From assembly GCA_029864225.1 (NCBI GenBank), contig JAOTTU010000001.1, positions 1 to 55,616 of the forward strand: a DNA stretch of 55,616 nt. The letters run 5' to 3'. Below the pieces are notes generated by a model. The model did no database searches. It saw only the letters and a program-made list of their open reading frames with translations, and was not told where the DNA came from. The position numbers and the translations under genes were made by a program. This stretch comes from Gammaproteobacteria bacterium. GTDB lineage: Bacteria > Pseudomonadota > Gammaproteobacteria > UBA9214. How positions within the stretch are numbered: position 1 is the stretch's first letter; every line of letters begins with the position of its first letter. Below are positions 26,510 to 35,151 of the stretch, piece after piece.

Positions 26510-27022
26510 ATGCAGATACAGACAACAGCTGAAGACCAGCGCATCGCCTGGCTGGCCGCCCTCGCGATCACCATCCACATCCTGGAAAGTGCCTTCCCCT
26601 CACCCCTGCCCGGCATAAAACCGGGTCTGGCCAATGTCATCACCATCGTGGTCCTGATTCAGTTCGGCTGGCGCAGCGCCGCCTGGGTGAGTCTGTTGCG
26701 GGTGCTGTGTGGCAGCCTGCTTCTGGGGACCTTTCTCACGCCGACATTTCTGCTTAGCCTGAGCGGGGCCGTCTGCAGCATAGGCATTCTCTGGCTGGCC
26801 GGCCGTCTCCCGGGCAGGGGCTTCGGCCCGGTCGGATTCAGCCTGCTGGCCGCGCTGGCACACACGGCCGGCCAGTTCACCATCGCCTGGCTCCTGTTCA
26901 TACCGCACCCGGCCTTGTGGCGCCTGTTCCCGGTTCTGCTGACCGCCGCACTGCTGTTCGGGACAGTCAGCGGTATAATCGCGGGAGAAATCTCAAACCG
27001 GCAACGACAATGCACTACCTGA
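26510..27022 (+). CDS. Gx transporter family membrane protein
   Basis: A 170-residue, very hydrophobic protein with about five membrane segments and the signature FPSPLPGIKPGLANVITI, typical of the Gx transporter family, formerly named heptaprenyl diphosphate synthase component I. Related to ECF-type substrate-binding membrane components; the substrate is unknown. It follows the NusG-II gene by 22 bp and its end overlaps the tonB start by 13 bp, so the trio apbE/NusG-II/Gx is embedded between gshB and tonB. Its homologues travel with ApbE and NusG-II proteins, suggesting a shared role in extracytoplasmic flavin or electron transfer; this is inference. Confidence 0.8.
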   Translation: MQIQTTAEDQRIAWLAALAITIHILESAFPSPLPGIKPGLANVITIVVLIQFGWRSAAWVSLLRVLCGSLLLGTFLTPTFLLSLSGAVCSIGILWLAGRLPGRGFGPVGFSLLAALAHTAGQFTIAWLLFIPHPALWRLFPVLLTAALLFGTVSGIIAGEISNRQRQCTT

Positions 27023-27870
27023 ACTCCTCCGCGCTGGACGCCGGGCCGGTCACCACCACCGACCGGCTCGCCCTGACGCTGTTCTTTGCAGTCGTGCTGC
27101 ACGCCATGATTATCCTCGGCATCACTTTCGGCATCCCTGACGACGAACCGCCGGAAAACACGCTGCCGACACTGGACATCACTGTCGCCAATCGGCGCAC
27201 GCCCCCCCCGGAAGAGGCTGAGTACCTGGCCCAAACCAGCCAGGACGGGGGTGGCAATATCGCTGAAAAGGTGCGTCCGCAACAAGCGCTGCCGGAACTG
27301 GCGCCGGCACAAACAAAACCGCAGCAACCTGCACCCGCCCCCACCCAGGTGGTGACCGCGGAACGCTCCGAAACCCGTATCACCCAGGACAAAACGCAGG
27401 TCCCGGAAACCGATCCAGAGGACCTGTCGGCCAGCGAACTGATTGAACGCAGCCTGGAGATGGTCAACCTCAGCGAGCAGATCAGCGAATCGATGCAGGC
27501 CTATGCGCGACGTCCCCGCCAGGTCTTTGTGTCGGCGCGCACCCGCGAGTTCAAATACGCCAACTATATGACTGAATGGGTGCGCAAGGTGGAACGCGTG
27601 GGCAACCTGAACTACCCGGACGTCGCTCGCCGCGAGGGGCTGTCGGGCAAGCTGTTGCTGGATGTGGCGCTGAACCCGGACGGTACGGTACGCAATATCA
27701 GCGTGCTGCGCCCCTCCGGGCATGCCGTCATCGACGAGGCCGCCATCCGCATCGTGCATCTGGCCGCCCCCTTCCCGCCCTTCCCTGCTGACATACGCAA
27801 GGAGGCGGACGTCCTGCATGTCACCCGCACCTGGGAATTCTCCACTACCAATCGCCTGCAGAGCCGCTGA
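27010..27870 (+). CDS. tonB: TonB-family protein (TonB3-like by position)
   Basis: A 286-residue TonB-type energy transducer. After a short cytoplasmic start comes one membrane anchor (LALTLFFAVVLHAMIILGIT), a Pro/Gln-rich periplasmic linker (residues about 60-110), a helical region, and a C-terminal TonB domain with YPDVARREGLSGKLLLDV, SVLRPSGHAVIDEAA and APFPPFP. The ATG at 27010 (MHYLNSS) places the anchor normally; a longer frame adds unlikely residues. Placement between gshB and algH equals that of P. aeruginosa tonB3, which is required for twitching motility rather than siderophore uptake; no exbB/exbD is nearby. A role with the type IV pilus genes here is therefore likely but inferred. 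Confidence 0.88.
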   Translation: MHYLNSSALDAGPVTTTDRLALTLFFAVVLHAMIILGITFGIPDDEPPENTLPTLDITVANRRTPPPEEAEYLAQTSQDGGGNIAEKVRPQQALPELAPAQTKPQQPAPAPTQVVTAERSETRITQDKTQVPETDPEDLSASELIERSLEMVNLSEQISESMQAYARRPRQVFVSARTREFKYANYMTEWVRKVERVGNLNYPDVARREGLSGKLLLDVALNPDGTVRNISVLRPSGHAVIDEAAIRIVHLAAPFPPFPADIRKEADVLHVTRTWEFSTTNRLQSR

Positions 27871-27935
27871 GCGCTGCCACGGCCCGGTGGCCACAAGACT
27901 TGCTGGCGACTGCCCCTGTGTCCGATACTAGGGTT

Positions 27936-28499
27936 ATGGACACCTTTGATTCACTCAACAATCACTTCCTCATTGCAATGCCCGCATTGTCGGACCCCAA
28001 TTTCCATCACACCGCCACCTATATCTGCGAACATAACGATGAGGGGGCCCTGGGTCTGATCATCAACCGGCCGACGGACCTGCGGCTCGGCGAGATCCTC
28101 GCGCACATGGGCATCGAAGCGACCACCGATGAAATTGCCGCACAGCCCGTCTACCTGGGCGGCCCGGTGCAGAATGATCGCGGCTTCGTGCTGCACCAGC
28201 CGGTAGGCAACTGGGAGGCGACGCTCAAGGTCACGCAGGACACCGCCATCACCTCGTCACGCGACATCCTCGATGCCATTGCCCGCGGGGAAGGTCCCGA
28301 GAAGATATTCATCACCCTGGGCTATGCCGGCTGGGGTGCTGGACAACTTGAGCATGAGCTTGCCGAAAACGCCTGGTTGAGCGGCCCCGCCGATTCCCGC
28401 ATCGTGTTCGACACACCCTACGAACAACGCTGGGAAGCCGCCGCCGGCCTCATCGGCGTCGATCTCAAGCTGCTGTCCGGCGAGGCCGGGCATGCCTGA
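27936..28499 (+). CDS. algH: YqgE/AlgH family protein
   Basis: A 187-residue UPF0301 protein: NHFLIAMPALSDPNFHHT, YICEHNDEGALGLIINRP and YLGGPVQNDRGFVLH are the conserved blocks. In P. aeruginosa AlgH influences alginate production, but the molecular function is not settled. The ATG at 27936 gives the standard N-terminus MDTFDSLNNHFL; an upstream TTG at 27900 would add 12 residues. It lies upstream of ruvX in the conserved tonB-algH-ruvX-pyrR-pyrB order. Confidence 0.93.
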   Translation: MDTFDSLNNHFLIAMPALSDPNFHHTATYICEHNDEGALGLIINRPTDLRLGEILAHMGIEATTDEIAAQPVYLGGPVQNDRGFVLHQPVGNWEATLKVTQDTAITSSRDILDAIARGEGPEKIFITLGYAGWGAGQLEHELAENAWLSGPADSRIVFDTPYEQRWEAAAGLIGVDLKLLSGEAGHA

Positions 28500-28550
28500 A
28501 AGTGTTTTATTTCCAGGCCAGCCGCCGGTTAAACTGCCGGCCGGATAGTC

Positions 28551-28967
28551 TTGCGGACCCTGCTCGGATTTGACTTCGGCCTGCAGCGAATCGGCGTCGC
28601 CGTTGGCCAGGAAATCACCGGGACCGCCACGGCGCTCAGGACGGTTACAGCAGTCGACGGCAAACCTGACTGGAAAACACTCTCCGAGCTGGTACAGACA
28701 TGGCAACCCGATGCCCTGGTCGTCGGCCTGCCGCTGCACGCCGACGCCAGCGTAGCGGGCATCACACAGGCGGTGAAACGCTTTATACGGCAGCTCGAGG
28801 GGCGCTTCCATCTGCCGGTATACTGCATGGATGAAAGACTGAGTTCACAGGCGGCAAAGGATTTGCGCGGCCACCACCAGCAGGAGCTGGCCGGCAAGGG
28901 CCTCGATGCTGTCGCTGCGCGGATTATCCTGCAGGACTGGCTGGAAACACACAACGGGAACGCATGA
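28551..28967 (+). CDS. ruvX: Holliday junction resolvase-like protein YqgF
   Basis: RNase H-fold protein of 138 residues, linked to 16S/pre-rRNA 5' end processing and originally proposed as a Holliday junction resolvase. It has the family opening LLGFDFGLQRIGVAVGQ with the first acidic catalytic residue, VVGLPLHADASV, YCMDERLSS and GKGLDAVAARIILQDWL. The start is a TTG at 28551, with GGAT just upstream; no in-frame ATG gives the family N-terminus. It overlaps pyrR by four bases, so the two are translationally coupled. Confidence 0.93.
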   Translation: MRTLLGFDFGLQRIGVAVGQEITGTATALRTVTAVDGKPDWKTLSELVQTWQPDALVVGLPLHADASVAGITQAVKRFIRQLEGRFHLPVYCMDERLSSQAAKDLRGHHQQELAGKGLDAVAARIILQDWLETHNGNA

Positions 28968-29470
28968 ACGAAATCGACAACATTCCCGGAATGCTCGACA
29001 ACATGGCGCATGAACTGGCGGAGCTGCTGAAAAAGGGCAACCGTGACAACCCGGCCATGGTCGGCATCCACACCGGCGGCGTGTGGGTCGCGGAGCAGCT
29101 GCACCGGAAACTCGGGTTAAGTGACCCCCTCGGCAGCCTGGATATCTCGTTCTACCGCGACGACTTCACCCGAATTGGCATGAATCCGGTAGTACGGCCT
29201 TCGCAGCTACCGTTCGGCATCGACGACCGCCACATCATCCTGGTTGACGACGTCCTGCATACCGGCCGCACCATTCGCGCGGCCATGAATGAACTGTTCG
29301 ATTACGGTCGCCCGGCATCCATCCTGCTGGCCACACTGGTGGAACGTGACGGCCGGGAACTGCCGGTTCAGGCCAACGTGGTCGGCAGCCACATCCGGCT
29401 GAGCGCCACGCAACACATCAAGCTGCTGGGTCCCGACCCCCTAAGGCTGGAAATCAAGCAGGAATCATGA
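28964..29470 (+). CDS. pyrR: PyrR bifunctional regulator / uracil phosphoribosyltransferase
   Basis: A 168-residue phosphoribosyltransferase-fold protein with the PRPP loop HIILVDDVLHTGRTIRAAM and the GIHTGGVWVAEQL N-terminal motif. In Gram-positive bacteria PyrR attenuates pyr mRNA; in gammaproteobacteria with this gene order it has uracil phosphoribosyltransferase activity and its regulatory role is less clear. I saw no PyrR-type anti-terminator ahead of pyrB, because ruvX, pyrR and pyrB overlap by four bases each, leaving no leader. Coupled translation with ruvX and pyrB is likely. Confidence 0.92.
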   Translation: MNEIDNIPGMLDNMAHELAELLKKGNRDNPAMVGIHTGGVWVAEQLHRKLGLSDPLGSLDISFYRDDFTRIGMNPVVRPSQLPFGIDDRHIILVDDVLHTGRTIRAAMNELFDYGRPASILLATLVERDGRELPVQANVVGSHIRLSATQHIKLLGPDPLRLEIKQES

Positions 29471-30441
29471 GCACTGCCAGCCTGCAACTCGACGCGCACG
29501 GACGACTGAAGCATTTCCTGTCCATCGAGGGACTCAATAACCAACTGCTTATCGATATCCTCGACACGGCGGAGTCATTTGCCGGGGTCACCGAACAAAC
29601 CGTCAAGAAGGTGCCGCTGTTGCGTGGCAAGACCATCGTCAACCTGTTCTTCGAGGCCAGCACGCGCACCAGGACGACTTTCGAACTGGCCGCCAAGCGG
29701 CTGTCGGCCGATGTGCTGAACATCAATATCACCCAGTCCAGCGCCGTCAAGGGCGAGACCCTGCTGGACACGCTGCGCAACCTGGAGGCCATGCATGTCG
29801 ACATGTTCGTGGTTCGCCATACCGACAGCGGTGCGGCCCACTTTATTGCCAACCACGCCGCGCCCCACGTCAGTGTCATCAATGCGGGTGACGGCCGGCA
29901 TGCACACCCGACCCAGGCTCTGCTGGACATATTCACCATCCGCCGCGTCAAGGGACCGGACTTCGGCCGACTGCGTGTAGCCATTGTCGGGGATATCCTG
30001 CATTCGCGCGTGGCGCGCTCGCAGATTCATGCCCTGAACCTGCTCAATACCGGGGATATCCGGATTGTCGCACCCAAAACGCTGGTGCCCGCCTACGCGG
30101 AATCACTGGGAGTACATGTCTATCATGACCTGGAAGCCGGCATCGAGGCCGCGGATGTAATTATCATGCTGCGCCTGCAGCGCGAACGCATGCAGGGTGC
30201 GTTGCTGCCCAGCGAGCATGAATACTACGAACTGTTCGGAGTGACTGAAGAGAAACTCGCCGTTGCCAGCCCCGATGTCACCATTATGCATCCGGGACCC
30301 ATCAACCGCGGGGTGGAAATGGACTCCGAGGTCGCCGACGGGTCACACTCGGTCATCCTGGAACAGGTGACCCACGGCATTGCCGTGCGCATGGCGGTTA
30401 TGTCCATGGCCATGCACCACCAGAAAAAAGTCACACAATAG
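29467..30441 (+). CDS. pyrB: Aspartate carbamoyltransferase, catalytic subunit
   Basis: Commits carbamoyl phosphate and aspartate to pyrimidine synthesis. The 324-residue protein has the carbamoyl-phosphate-binding FFEASTRTRTTFE, SSAVKGETLLDT, the NAGDGRHAHPTQALLDI aspartate-domain motif and MHPGPINRGVEM. No regulatory subunit (pyrI) is present; instead the next gene encodes a dihydroorotase homologue lacking metal ligands, as in the Pseudomonas-type dodecameric ATCase in which PyrC' is a structural partner. It overlaps pyrR by four bases, and the pyrC' start lies 5 bp after its stop. Confidence 0.97.
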   Translation: MSTASLQLDAHGRLKHFLSIEGLNNQLLIDILDTAESFAGVTEQTVKKVPLLRGKTIVNLFFEASTRTRTTFELAAKRLSADVLNINITQSSAVKGETLLDTLRNLEAMHVDMFVVRHTDSGAAHFIANHAAPHVSVINAGDGRHAHPTQALLDIFTIRRVKGPDFGRLRVAIVGDILHSRVARSQIHALNLLNTGDIRIVAPKTLVPAYAESLGVHVYHDLEAGIEAADVIIMLRLQRERMQGALLPSEHEYYELFGVTEEKLAVASPDVTIMHPGPINRGVEMDSEVADGSHSVILEQVTHGIAVRMAVMSMAMHHQKKVTQ

Positions 30442-30445
30442 ACTC

Positions 30446-31747
30446 ATGATGACAAGCAGCACACAGCATCCGGACCGTATCCGCATCAGTGGCGGTCGCG
30501 TCATCGACCCGGCCAATAACCTGGACGCCGTACTCGACGTGTTTGTGGCCGACGGCAACATCGCGGCTGTCGGGACGCCGCCGGATGGCTTTATTGCGGA
30601 CCACGAAATCGATGCCAGCGGCCGCATCGTCTGCCCGGGACTGGTTGACCTGTGTGCCCGCACCCGCGAACCCGGACAGGAACACAAGGCGACCATTGCC
30701 TCGGAGTCGCTGGCCGCGGCCAGCGGCGGCATCACCACTCTGTGCTGCCCTCCGGACACCTACCCCGTGGTCGAGACGCCGGCCGATATCGAACTCATCC
30801 GGCTGCGGGCCGAGGCCGCCGGCAAAGCCCGCGTCGTGACCCTGGGGGCGCTGACCCGGGGGCTGGACGGCGAGTATTTGAGCGAAATGGCGGCACTCAA
30901 GAAAGCAGGTTGTGTCGGCGTCAGCAATGCCCTGCGCCCGCTGGCCAACACCCAGGTGCTGCGGCGCGCGCTCGAATACGCCGCCACCTTCGACCTGACC
31001 GTATTCCTCTATGCCGATGACCACTGGCTGTCGGCCAATGGCTGCGCCCATGAGGGCAAGGTCGCCACGCGCATGGGCCTGCCGGGAATACCCCAGGCGG
31101 CCGAAACCGCAGCGATTGCTCGCGACCTGGCGCTGGTCGAACAGACCGGTGTACGGGCGCACTTCTGCCGGTTGAGCACGGCACGGGCCGCGCACATGGT
31201 GGCCCGCGCCCAGTTCGACGGCCTGCCGGTCACGGCGGATGTTGCCATCCCCTACCTGTACCTGACCGAGATCGATATCCGCGAGTTTGACAGCAACTGC
31301 CATGTCATCCCGCCCCTGCGCACCACCGAAGACCGCCAGCGGCTGCGCGATGCCGTGCAGCGCGGGATCTTCTCGGCCATTTGCTCGGACCATCAACCCC
31401 ATGATCCGGACGCGAAACTCAGACCGTTCCCTTCAACCGAGCCCGGCATCTCGGGCCTCGACACCCTGCTGCCACTGGGGTTGCGGCTGGTCGATGAACA
31501 GGTCATGAAACTGGGCGAACTGATACACCGCCTGACGGCGGGACCTGCGCGCATCCTGGGGCTGCCCGGCGGGACCCTGGCGGTCGGCAGCGCAGCGGAT
31601 ATCTGTATCTTCGATCCTGAATTGACCTGGCTACTCGACCCATCGACCATCAAAAGCCATGGGCACAACACACCGTTCATGGGCTGGGAACTGAAAGGCC
31701 GCGCCACCCACACCCTGCTGGCTGGCCGGCTGGTCCACACGCTGTAA
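30446..31747 (+). CDS. pyrC': Non-catalytic dihydroorotase-like subunit PyrC'
   Basis: A 433-residue amidohydrolase-fold protein related to dihydroorotase but apparently inactive. The HxH metal motif after PGLVD is replaced: residues 70 and 72 are Cys and Arg (DLCARTREPG). The HAED-type histidine is also lost (LYADDHWL) and the HxST histidine is Arg (HFCRLSTARA), while SDHQPH remains. In Pseudomonas the corresponding PyrC' has no activity but is needed to assemble active aspartate carbamoyltransferase with PyrB. The position 5 bp after pyrB supports the same role. A catalytic dihydroorotase must be encoded elsewhere. Start: ATG 30446, followed by a second ATG. Confidence 0.9.
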   Translation: MMTSSTQHPDRIRISGGRVIDPANNLDAVLDVFVADGNIAAVGTPPDGFIADHEIDASGRIVCPGLVDLCARTREPGQEHKATIASESLAAASGGITTLCCPPDTYPVVETPADIELIRLRAEAAGKARVVTLGALTRGLDGEYLSEMAALKKAGCVGVSNALRPLANTQVLRRALEYAATFDLTVFLYADDHWLSANGCAHEGKVATRMGLPGIPQAAETAAIARDLALVEQTGVRAHFCRLSTARAAHMVARAQFDGLPVTADVAIPYLYLTEIDIREFDSNCHVIPPLRTTEDRQRLRDAVQRGIFSAICSDHQPHDPDAKLRPFPSTEPGISGLDTLLPLGLRLVDEQVMKLGELIHRLTAGPARILGLPGGTLAVGSAADICIFDPELTWLLDPSTIKSHGHNTPFMGWELKGRATHTLLAGRLVHTL

Positions 31748-31780
31748 GCAGCTACTGCTGCAGAGATCCTGACACCACCC

Positions 31781-32665
31781 ATGCCGGCACCCGCATACAA
31801 ACCACACCGCAGCACGCTGTTTGTCGAGGATGCGCTGATACTCTCGCATGAACGCTACCCCGCAAACCAGTTCGTGCTGCGCGTTGCGGCACCGCAGTGC
31901 GCGGAACATGCCCTGCCCGGCAGCTTCGCGCACATCCAGTGCGCGGCCGCACTGCCAATGCGTCGGCCCCTGTCGATCATGCGCGTCGATGCCGATCAGG
32001 GTTGGGTTGAATTTCTCTACAAGGATGTCGGACTCGGCACCCACGCACTGGGGAGCCGTAAAGAGGGGGAAACCATCAACCTGATCGGCCCGATCGGTAC
32101 GCCCTTCAGCACCGACCGGACACGGCCACGCACCCTGTTGCTTGGCGGTGGCGTGGGCATCCCGCCGATGGTGTTTCTCGCCGACCGGCTGCGCGCGGAC
32201 ACACACTGGCAACCGCTGGTGCTGATGGGCTCGGAAGTCCCATTCCCGTTTTCCGCACGACCGTCACGGTTCCTGGTCCCGGGGATCCCGAAGGGTGTTA
32301 TTGCGGCGATGCCACTGCTGGATGACTGGGGCGTCCCCAGCAGGCTGGCCAGCCTGCAGGGCTACCCCGGGTGCTTCGAGGGTTATATCACCGCTCTGGC
32401 ACGCAGCTGGCTGGACTCGCTGAGCGCGGCGAAACGTGACGAGGTCAGCGTTTACGCCTGTGGGCCCCAGCCGATGCTGGTGGCCGCGGCACGTCTGGCA
32501 GGGGACTATGGTCTGCCCTGCCAGGTCTCACTGGAGGAATACATGGCCTGCGCGGTGGGCGGTTGTGCCGGCTGCACCGTCAGGCTGGTAACACCCGACG
32601 GCCCCGCCATGAAACGCGTGTGCGTGGACGGGCCCGTGTTCGATGCCACGCTGATCGACTGGTGA
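31781..32665 (+). CDS. PyrK-like dihydroorotate dehydrogenase electron-transfer subunit
   Basis: A 294-residue ferredoxin-reductase-type flavoprotein: an FAD-binding barrel with MRRPLSIMRVD, a nucleotide-binding LLLGGGVGIPPMVFLA, VYACGPQPML, and a C-terminal 2Fe-2S site with spacing C-x4-C-x2-C-x15-C (CAVGGCAGC then VCVDG). This is the PyrK pattern, in which electrons from a class 1B dihydroorotate dehydrogenase pass to NAD. No pyrD is adjacent, and most gammaproteobacteria use a quinone-linked PyrD without PyrK. It follows pyrC' by 33 bp, supporting a pyrimidine link, but another flavin oxidoreductase role is possible. Confidence 0.82.
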   Translation: MPAPAYKPHRSTLFVEDALILSHERYPANQFVLRVAAPQCAEHALPGSFAHIQCAAALPMRRPLSIMRVDADQGWVEFLYKDVGLGTHALGSRKEGETINLIGPIGTPFSTDRTRPRTLLLGGGVGIPPMVFLADRLRADTHWQPLVLMGSEVPFPFSARPSRFLVPGIPKGVIAAMPLLDDWGVPSRLASLQGYPGCFEGYITALARSWLDSLSAAKRDEVSVYACGPQPMLVAAARLAGDYGLPCQVSLEEYMACAVGGCAGCTVRLVTPDGPAMKRVCVDGPVFDATLIDW

Positions 32666-32678
32666 ACATCCGCAGCCG

Positions 32679-33797
32679 CTAGTCTTCCTCGAGCAACGAG
32701 ATGCCGTCCATCGCGGCGGCGTACTGATCGACATCCCCCTTGTCCAGCTTGACCATGAGGCGCACCTCGTTGGCCGAGTCGGCATAGTGCAGGGCATCGT
32801 CGTAGGTGATCTCGCCGGCCTTGTACAGCTCGAACAGCGCCTGGTCGAAGGTGATCATGCCCTGCTGGCGTGACTGCTTCATCAGCTCCTTGAGCTTGTG
32901 TATCTCACCCTTGAGGACCAGGTCACGCACCAGCGGTGTACCCAGCAGGATCTCCACACATACCCGGCGGCCCTTGCCATCGGCGCGCGGGATCAGCTGC
33001 TGCGCCAGGAACGCCTTCAGGTTCATCGACAGATCCATGAACAGCTGGGCCCGACGTTCCTCAGGGAAGAAGTTGACAATGCGGTCCATGGCCTGGTTGG
33101 CGTTATTGGCATGCAGGGTCGCCAGACACAGGTGCCCGGTCTCGGCAAAGGCAATGGCGTGGTTCATGGTTTCCCGATCACGGATCTCCCCGATCAGGAT
33201 AACGTCCGGCGCCTGCCGCAGGGTGTTCTTCAGCGCCACCTCGTAAGACTCGGTATCGATGCTGACCTCACGCTGGGTGATAACGCAACCCTTGTGCTCG
33301 TGCACGAACTCGATCGGGTCCTCGATGGTGATGATATGGCCGGAACCTTGTTCATTGCGGTAGCCGATCATGGCGGCAAGCGAGGTGGACTTGCCGGTGC
33401 CGGTCGCGCCGATGAAGACGATCAGGCCACGCTTGGTCATCGACAGGTTCTTCAGGATCGGCGGCAGCTGCAGTTCCTCGATCGTGGGGATATAGGATTC
33501 GATGCGCCGCAACACGATGCCGACATGGTTCATTTGATAGAAGGCGCTGGCACGGAAACGGCCCACACCCTCCTCGTTGACCGCGAAGTTGCACTCGTGG
33601 GTCGCACTGAATTCCTCGCGCTGGGTCGGCGACATCATGTTGTACACCATCTCCGCAACTTCATCGGGAGTCAACGGATTCTGGGTGATCGGGCGGATAC
33701 GCCCGTCCACCTTCATACTGGGCGGCAGACCCACGGTAATGAACAGGTCTGAGGCCTTTTTTTCCGCCGCCAGCTTCAATAATGAGGATACATCCAT
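32679..33797 (-). CDS. pilU: Type IV pilus retraction ATPase paralogue PilU
   Basis: Hexameric secretion-type ATPase that assists PilT in pilus retraction. The 372-residue protein has the Walker A GATGTGKSTSLA, Walker B region VILIGEIRDRETM, an Asp box ITIEDPIEFVHEH and a His box ATLHANNANQAMDRI. The TGTGKSTS form and the C-terminal extension distinguish PilU from PilT. It lies 24 bp downstream of pilT with an AGAGGT ribosome-binding site and converges on the PyrK-like gene with only 13 bp between. Confidence 0.94.
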   Translation of the reverse strand: MDVSSLLKLAAEKKASDLFITVGLPPSMKVDGRIRPITQNPLTPDEVAEMVYNMMSPTQREEFSATHECNFAVNEEGVGRFRASAFYQMNHVGIVLRRIESYIPTIEELQLPPILKNLSMTKRGLIVFIGATGTGKSTSLAAMIGYRNEQGSGHIITIEDPIEFVHEHKGCVITQREVSIDTESYEVALKNTLRQAPDVILIGEIRDRETMNHAIAFAETGHLCLATLHANNANQAMDRIVNFFPEERRAQLFMDLSMNLKAFLAQQLIPRADGKGRRVCVEILLGTPLVRDLVLKGEIHKLKELMKQSRQQGMITFDQALFELYKAGEITYDDALHYADSANEVRLMVKLDKGDVDQYAAAMDGISLLEED

Positions 33798-33821
33798 AGC
33801 TGTTACCTCTCTGATGAATTA

Positions 33822-34856
33822 CTAGAACGTTTCCTTGTTGACTGCCTTGGCGCGTGCGTCCTGCTTACTGATCAGACCGCGCGCCAGCAGGTCCTGCAGG
33901 TACTGGTCCAGCGTGATCATGCCGGCGGCCTGGCCGGTCTGGATGGCGGAGTACATCTGCGCCACCTTGTCCTCGCGGATCAGGTTACGGATCGCCGGTG
34001 TACCGATCATGATCTCCCAGCCCGCGATACGGCCGCCGCCGATCTTCTTCATCAGGGTCTGGGCAATGACTGCGCGCAGCGATTCCGACAGCATGGAACG
34101 CACCATGGTCTTTTCCGCCGCGGGAAACACATCGATGACGCGGTCAATGGTCTTGGCCGCCGAGGTCGTATGCAGGGTGCCGAACACCAGGTGCCCGGTC
34201 TCGGCCGCGGTCAGCGCCAGGCGGATGGTCTCCAGGTCGCGCATTTCGCCGACCAGGATGATATCCGGGTCCTCTCGCAAGGCGGAGCGCAGCGCCTCGT
34301 TGAAGCCGAGTGTGTCGCGATGCACCTCGCGCTGGTTGACGAGGCACTTCTTGCTTTCGTGGACGAACTCGATCGGGTCTTCGATAGTCAGGATATGGGC
34401 GTAATTCTTTTCATTAACGTAGTCGATCATCGCCGCCAGCGTGGTCGACTTGCCCGAACCGGTCGGCCCGGTCACCAGCACCAGGCCACGCGGGTTGTCG
34501 GCAATTTTCTTGAAGCTCAAGGGGGTACCCAGGTCTTCAAGGGTCAGGATATCCGAGGGAATGGTACGGAAAACCGCACCGGCACCCCGATTGTGGTTGA
34601 AGGCGTTGACTCGAAACCGGGCAAGGTCGGGGATCTCGAAAGAGAAGTCCGTCTCCAGGAATTCCTCGTAGTCCTTGCGCTGCTTGTCGTTCATGATGTC
34701 GTAGACAAGCCCGTGCACTGTCTTGTGTTCCAGCGCCGGCACATTGATCTTGCGCATGTCGCCATCCACCCGGATCATCGGCGGCAGTCCGGCAGACAAA
34801 TGCAGGTCTGACGCACCATTTTTGACACTGAAAGTAAGCAACTCAGCTATATCCAT
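33822..34856 (-). CDS. pilT: Type IV pilus retraction ATPase PilT
   Basis: Motor that depolymerises the pilus for twitching. The 344-residue protein starts MDIAELLTFSVKNGASDLHL, has Walker A GPTGSGKSTTLAAM, Asp box LTIEDPIEFVHES, Walker B region IILVGEMRDLETI, His box GTLHTTSAAKTIDRV and the AIRNLIREDK motif required for retraction. Length is typical. An AGGGAG Shine-Dalgarno precedes the start. It is the first gene of a pilT-pilU pair. Presence of retraction motors and Pil-Chp signalling implies functional type IV pili encoded elsewhere. Confidence 0.97.
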   Translation of the reverse strand: MDIAELLTFSVKNGASDLHLSAGLPPMIRVDGDMRKINVPALEHKTVHGLVYDIMNDKQRKDYEEFLETDFSFEIPDLARFRVNAFNHNRGAGAVFRTIPSDILTLEDLGTPLSFKKIADNPRGLVLVTGPTGSGKSTTLAAMIDYVNEKNYAHILTIEDPIEFVHESKKCLVNQREVHRDTLGFNEALRSALREDPDIILVGEMRDLETIRLALTAAETGHLVFGTLHTTSAAKTIDRVIDVFPAAEKTMVRSMLSESLRAVIAQTLMKKIGGGRIAGWEIMIGTPAIRNLIREDKVAQMYSAIQTGQAAGMITLDQYLQDLLARGLISKQDARAKAVNKETF

Positions 34857-35151
34857 GCCTGCTCCCTTGGGTTTGTATGCTAGTCAATGGTTATCGACTG
34901 GACTTCCGGATACTTTATCACTGCCTGAAACCGGTAAATGCGAGACCGGACAGCCGGAACCGGACGCTGCGGGCACCCCTCCAGGGACATTGTTTGCGGT
35001 CACGCCCGGCTGCTGCAAGTCAATCACCCGAGTATGCCGAAATACAACGATATAGCAAGTCACAGCTGTGCCCGGGATATGTGTCACTGGCACCGTGGCC
35101 TGGCGCATGACGGCTTGTCCTGCGCCACTTCGATCATGTATTGTCAAAACC
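34857..35151. other. Divergent pilT/proC intergenic region; yggS not present
   Basis: The 295-bp divergent spacer should hold promoters for pilT (minus) and proC (plus). In many gammaproteobacteria yggS lies here, but no YggS motif could be read in any frame. A 7-bp inverted repeat TGGCGCA/TGCGCCA (35101-35107, 35121-35127) stands shortly before proC. No promoter could be assigned with confidence. Confidence 0.4.

Noticed and set aside
28930..29470. PyrR-type attenuator ahead of pyrB
   Set aside because: ruvX, pyrR and pyrB overlap by four bases each, leaving no untranslated leader for such a structure.
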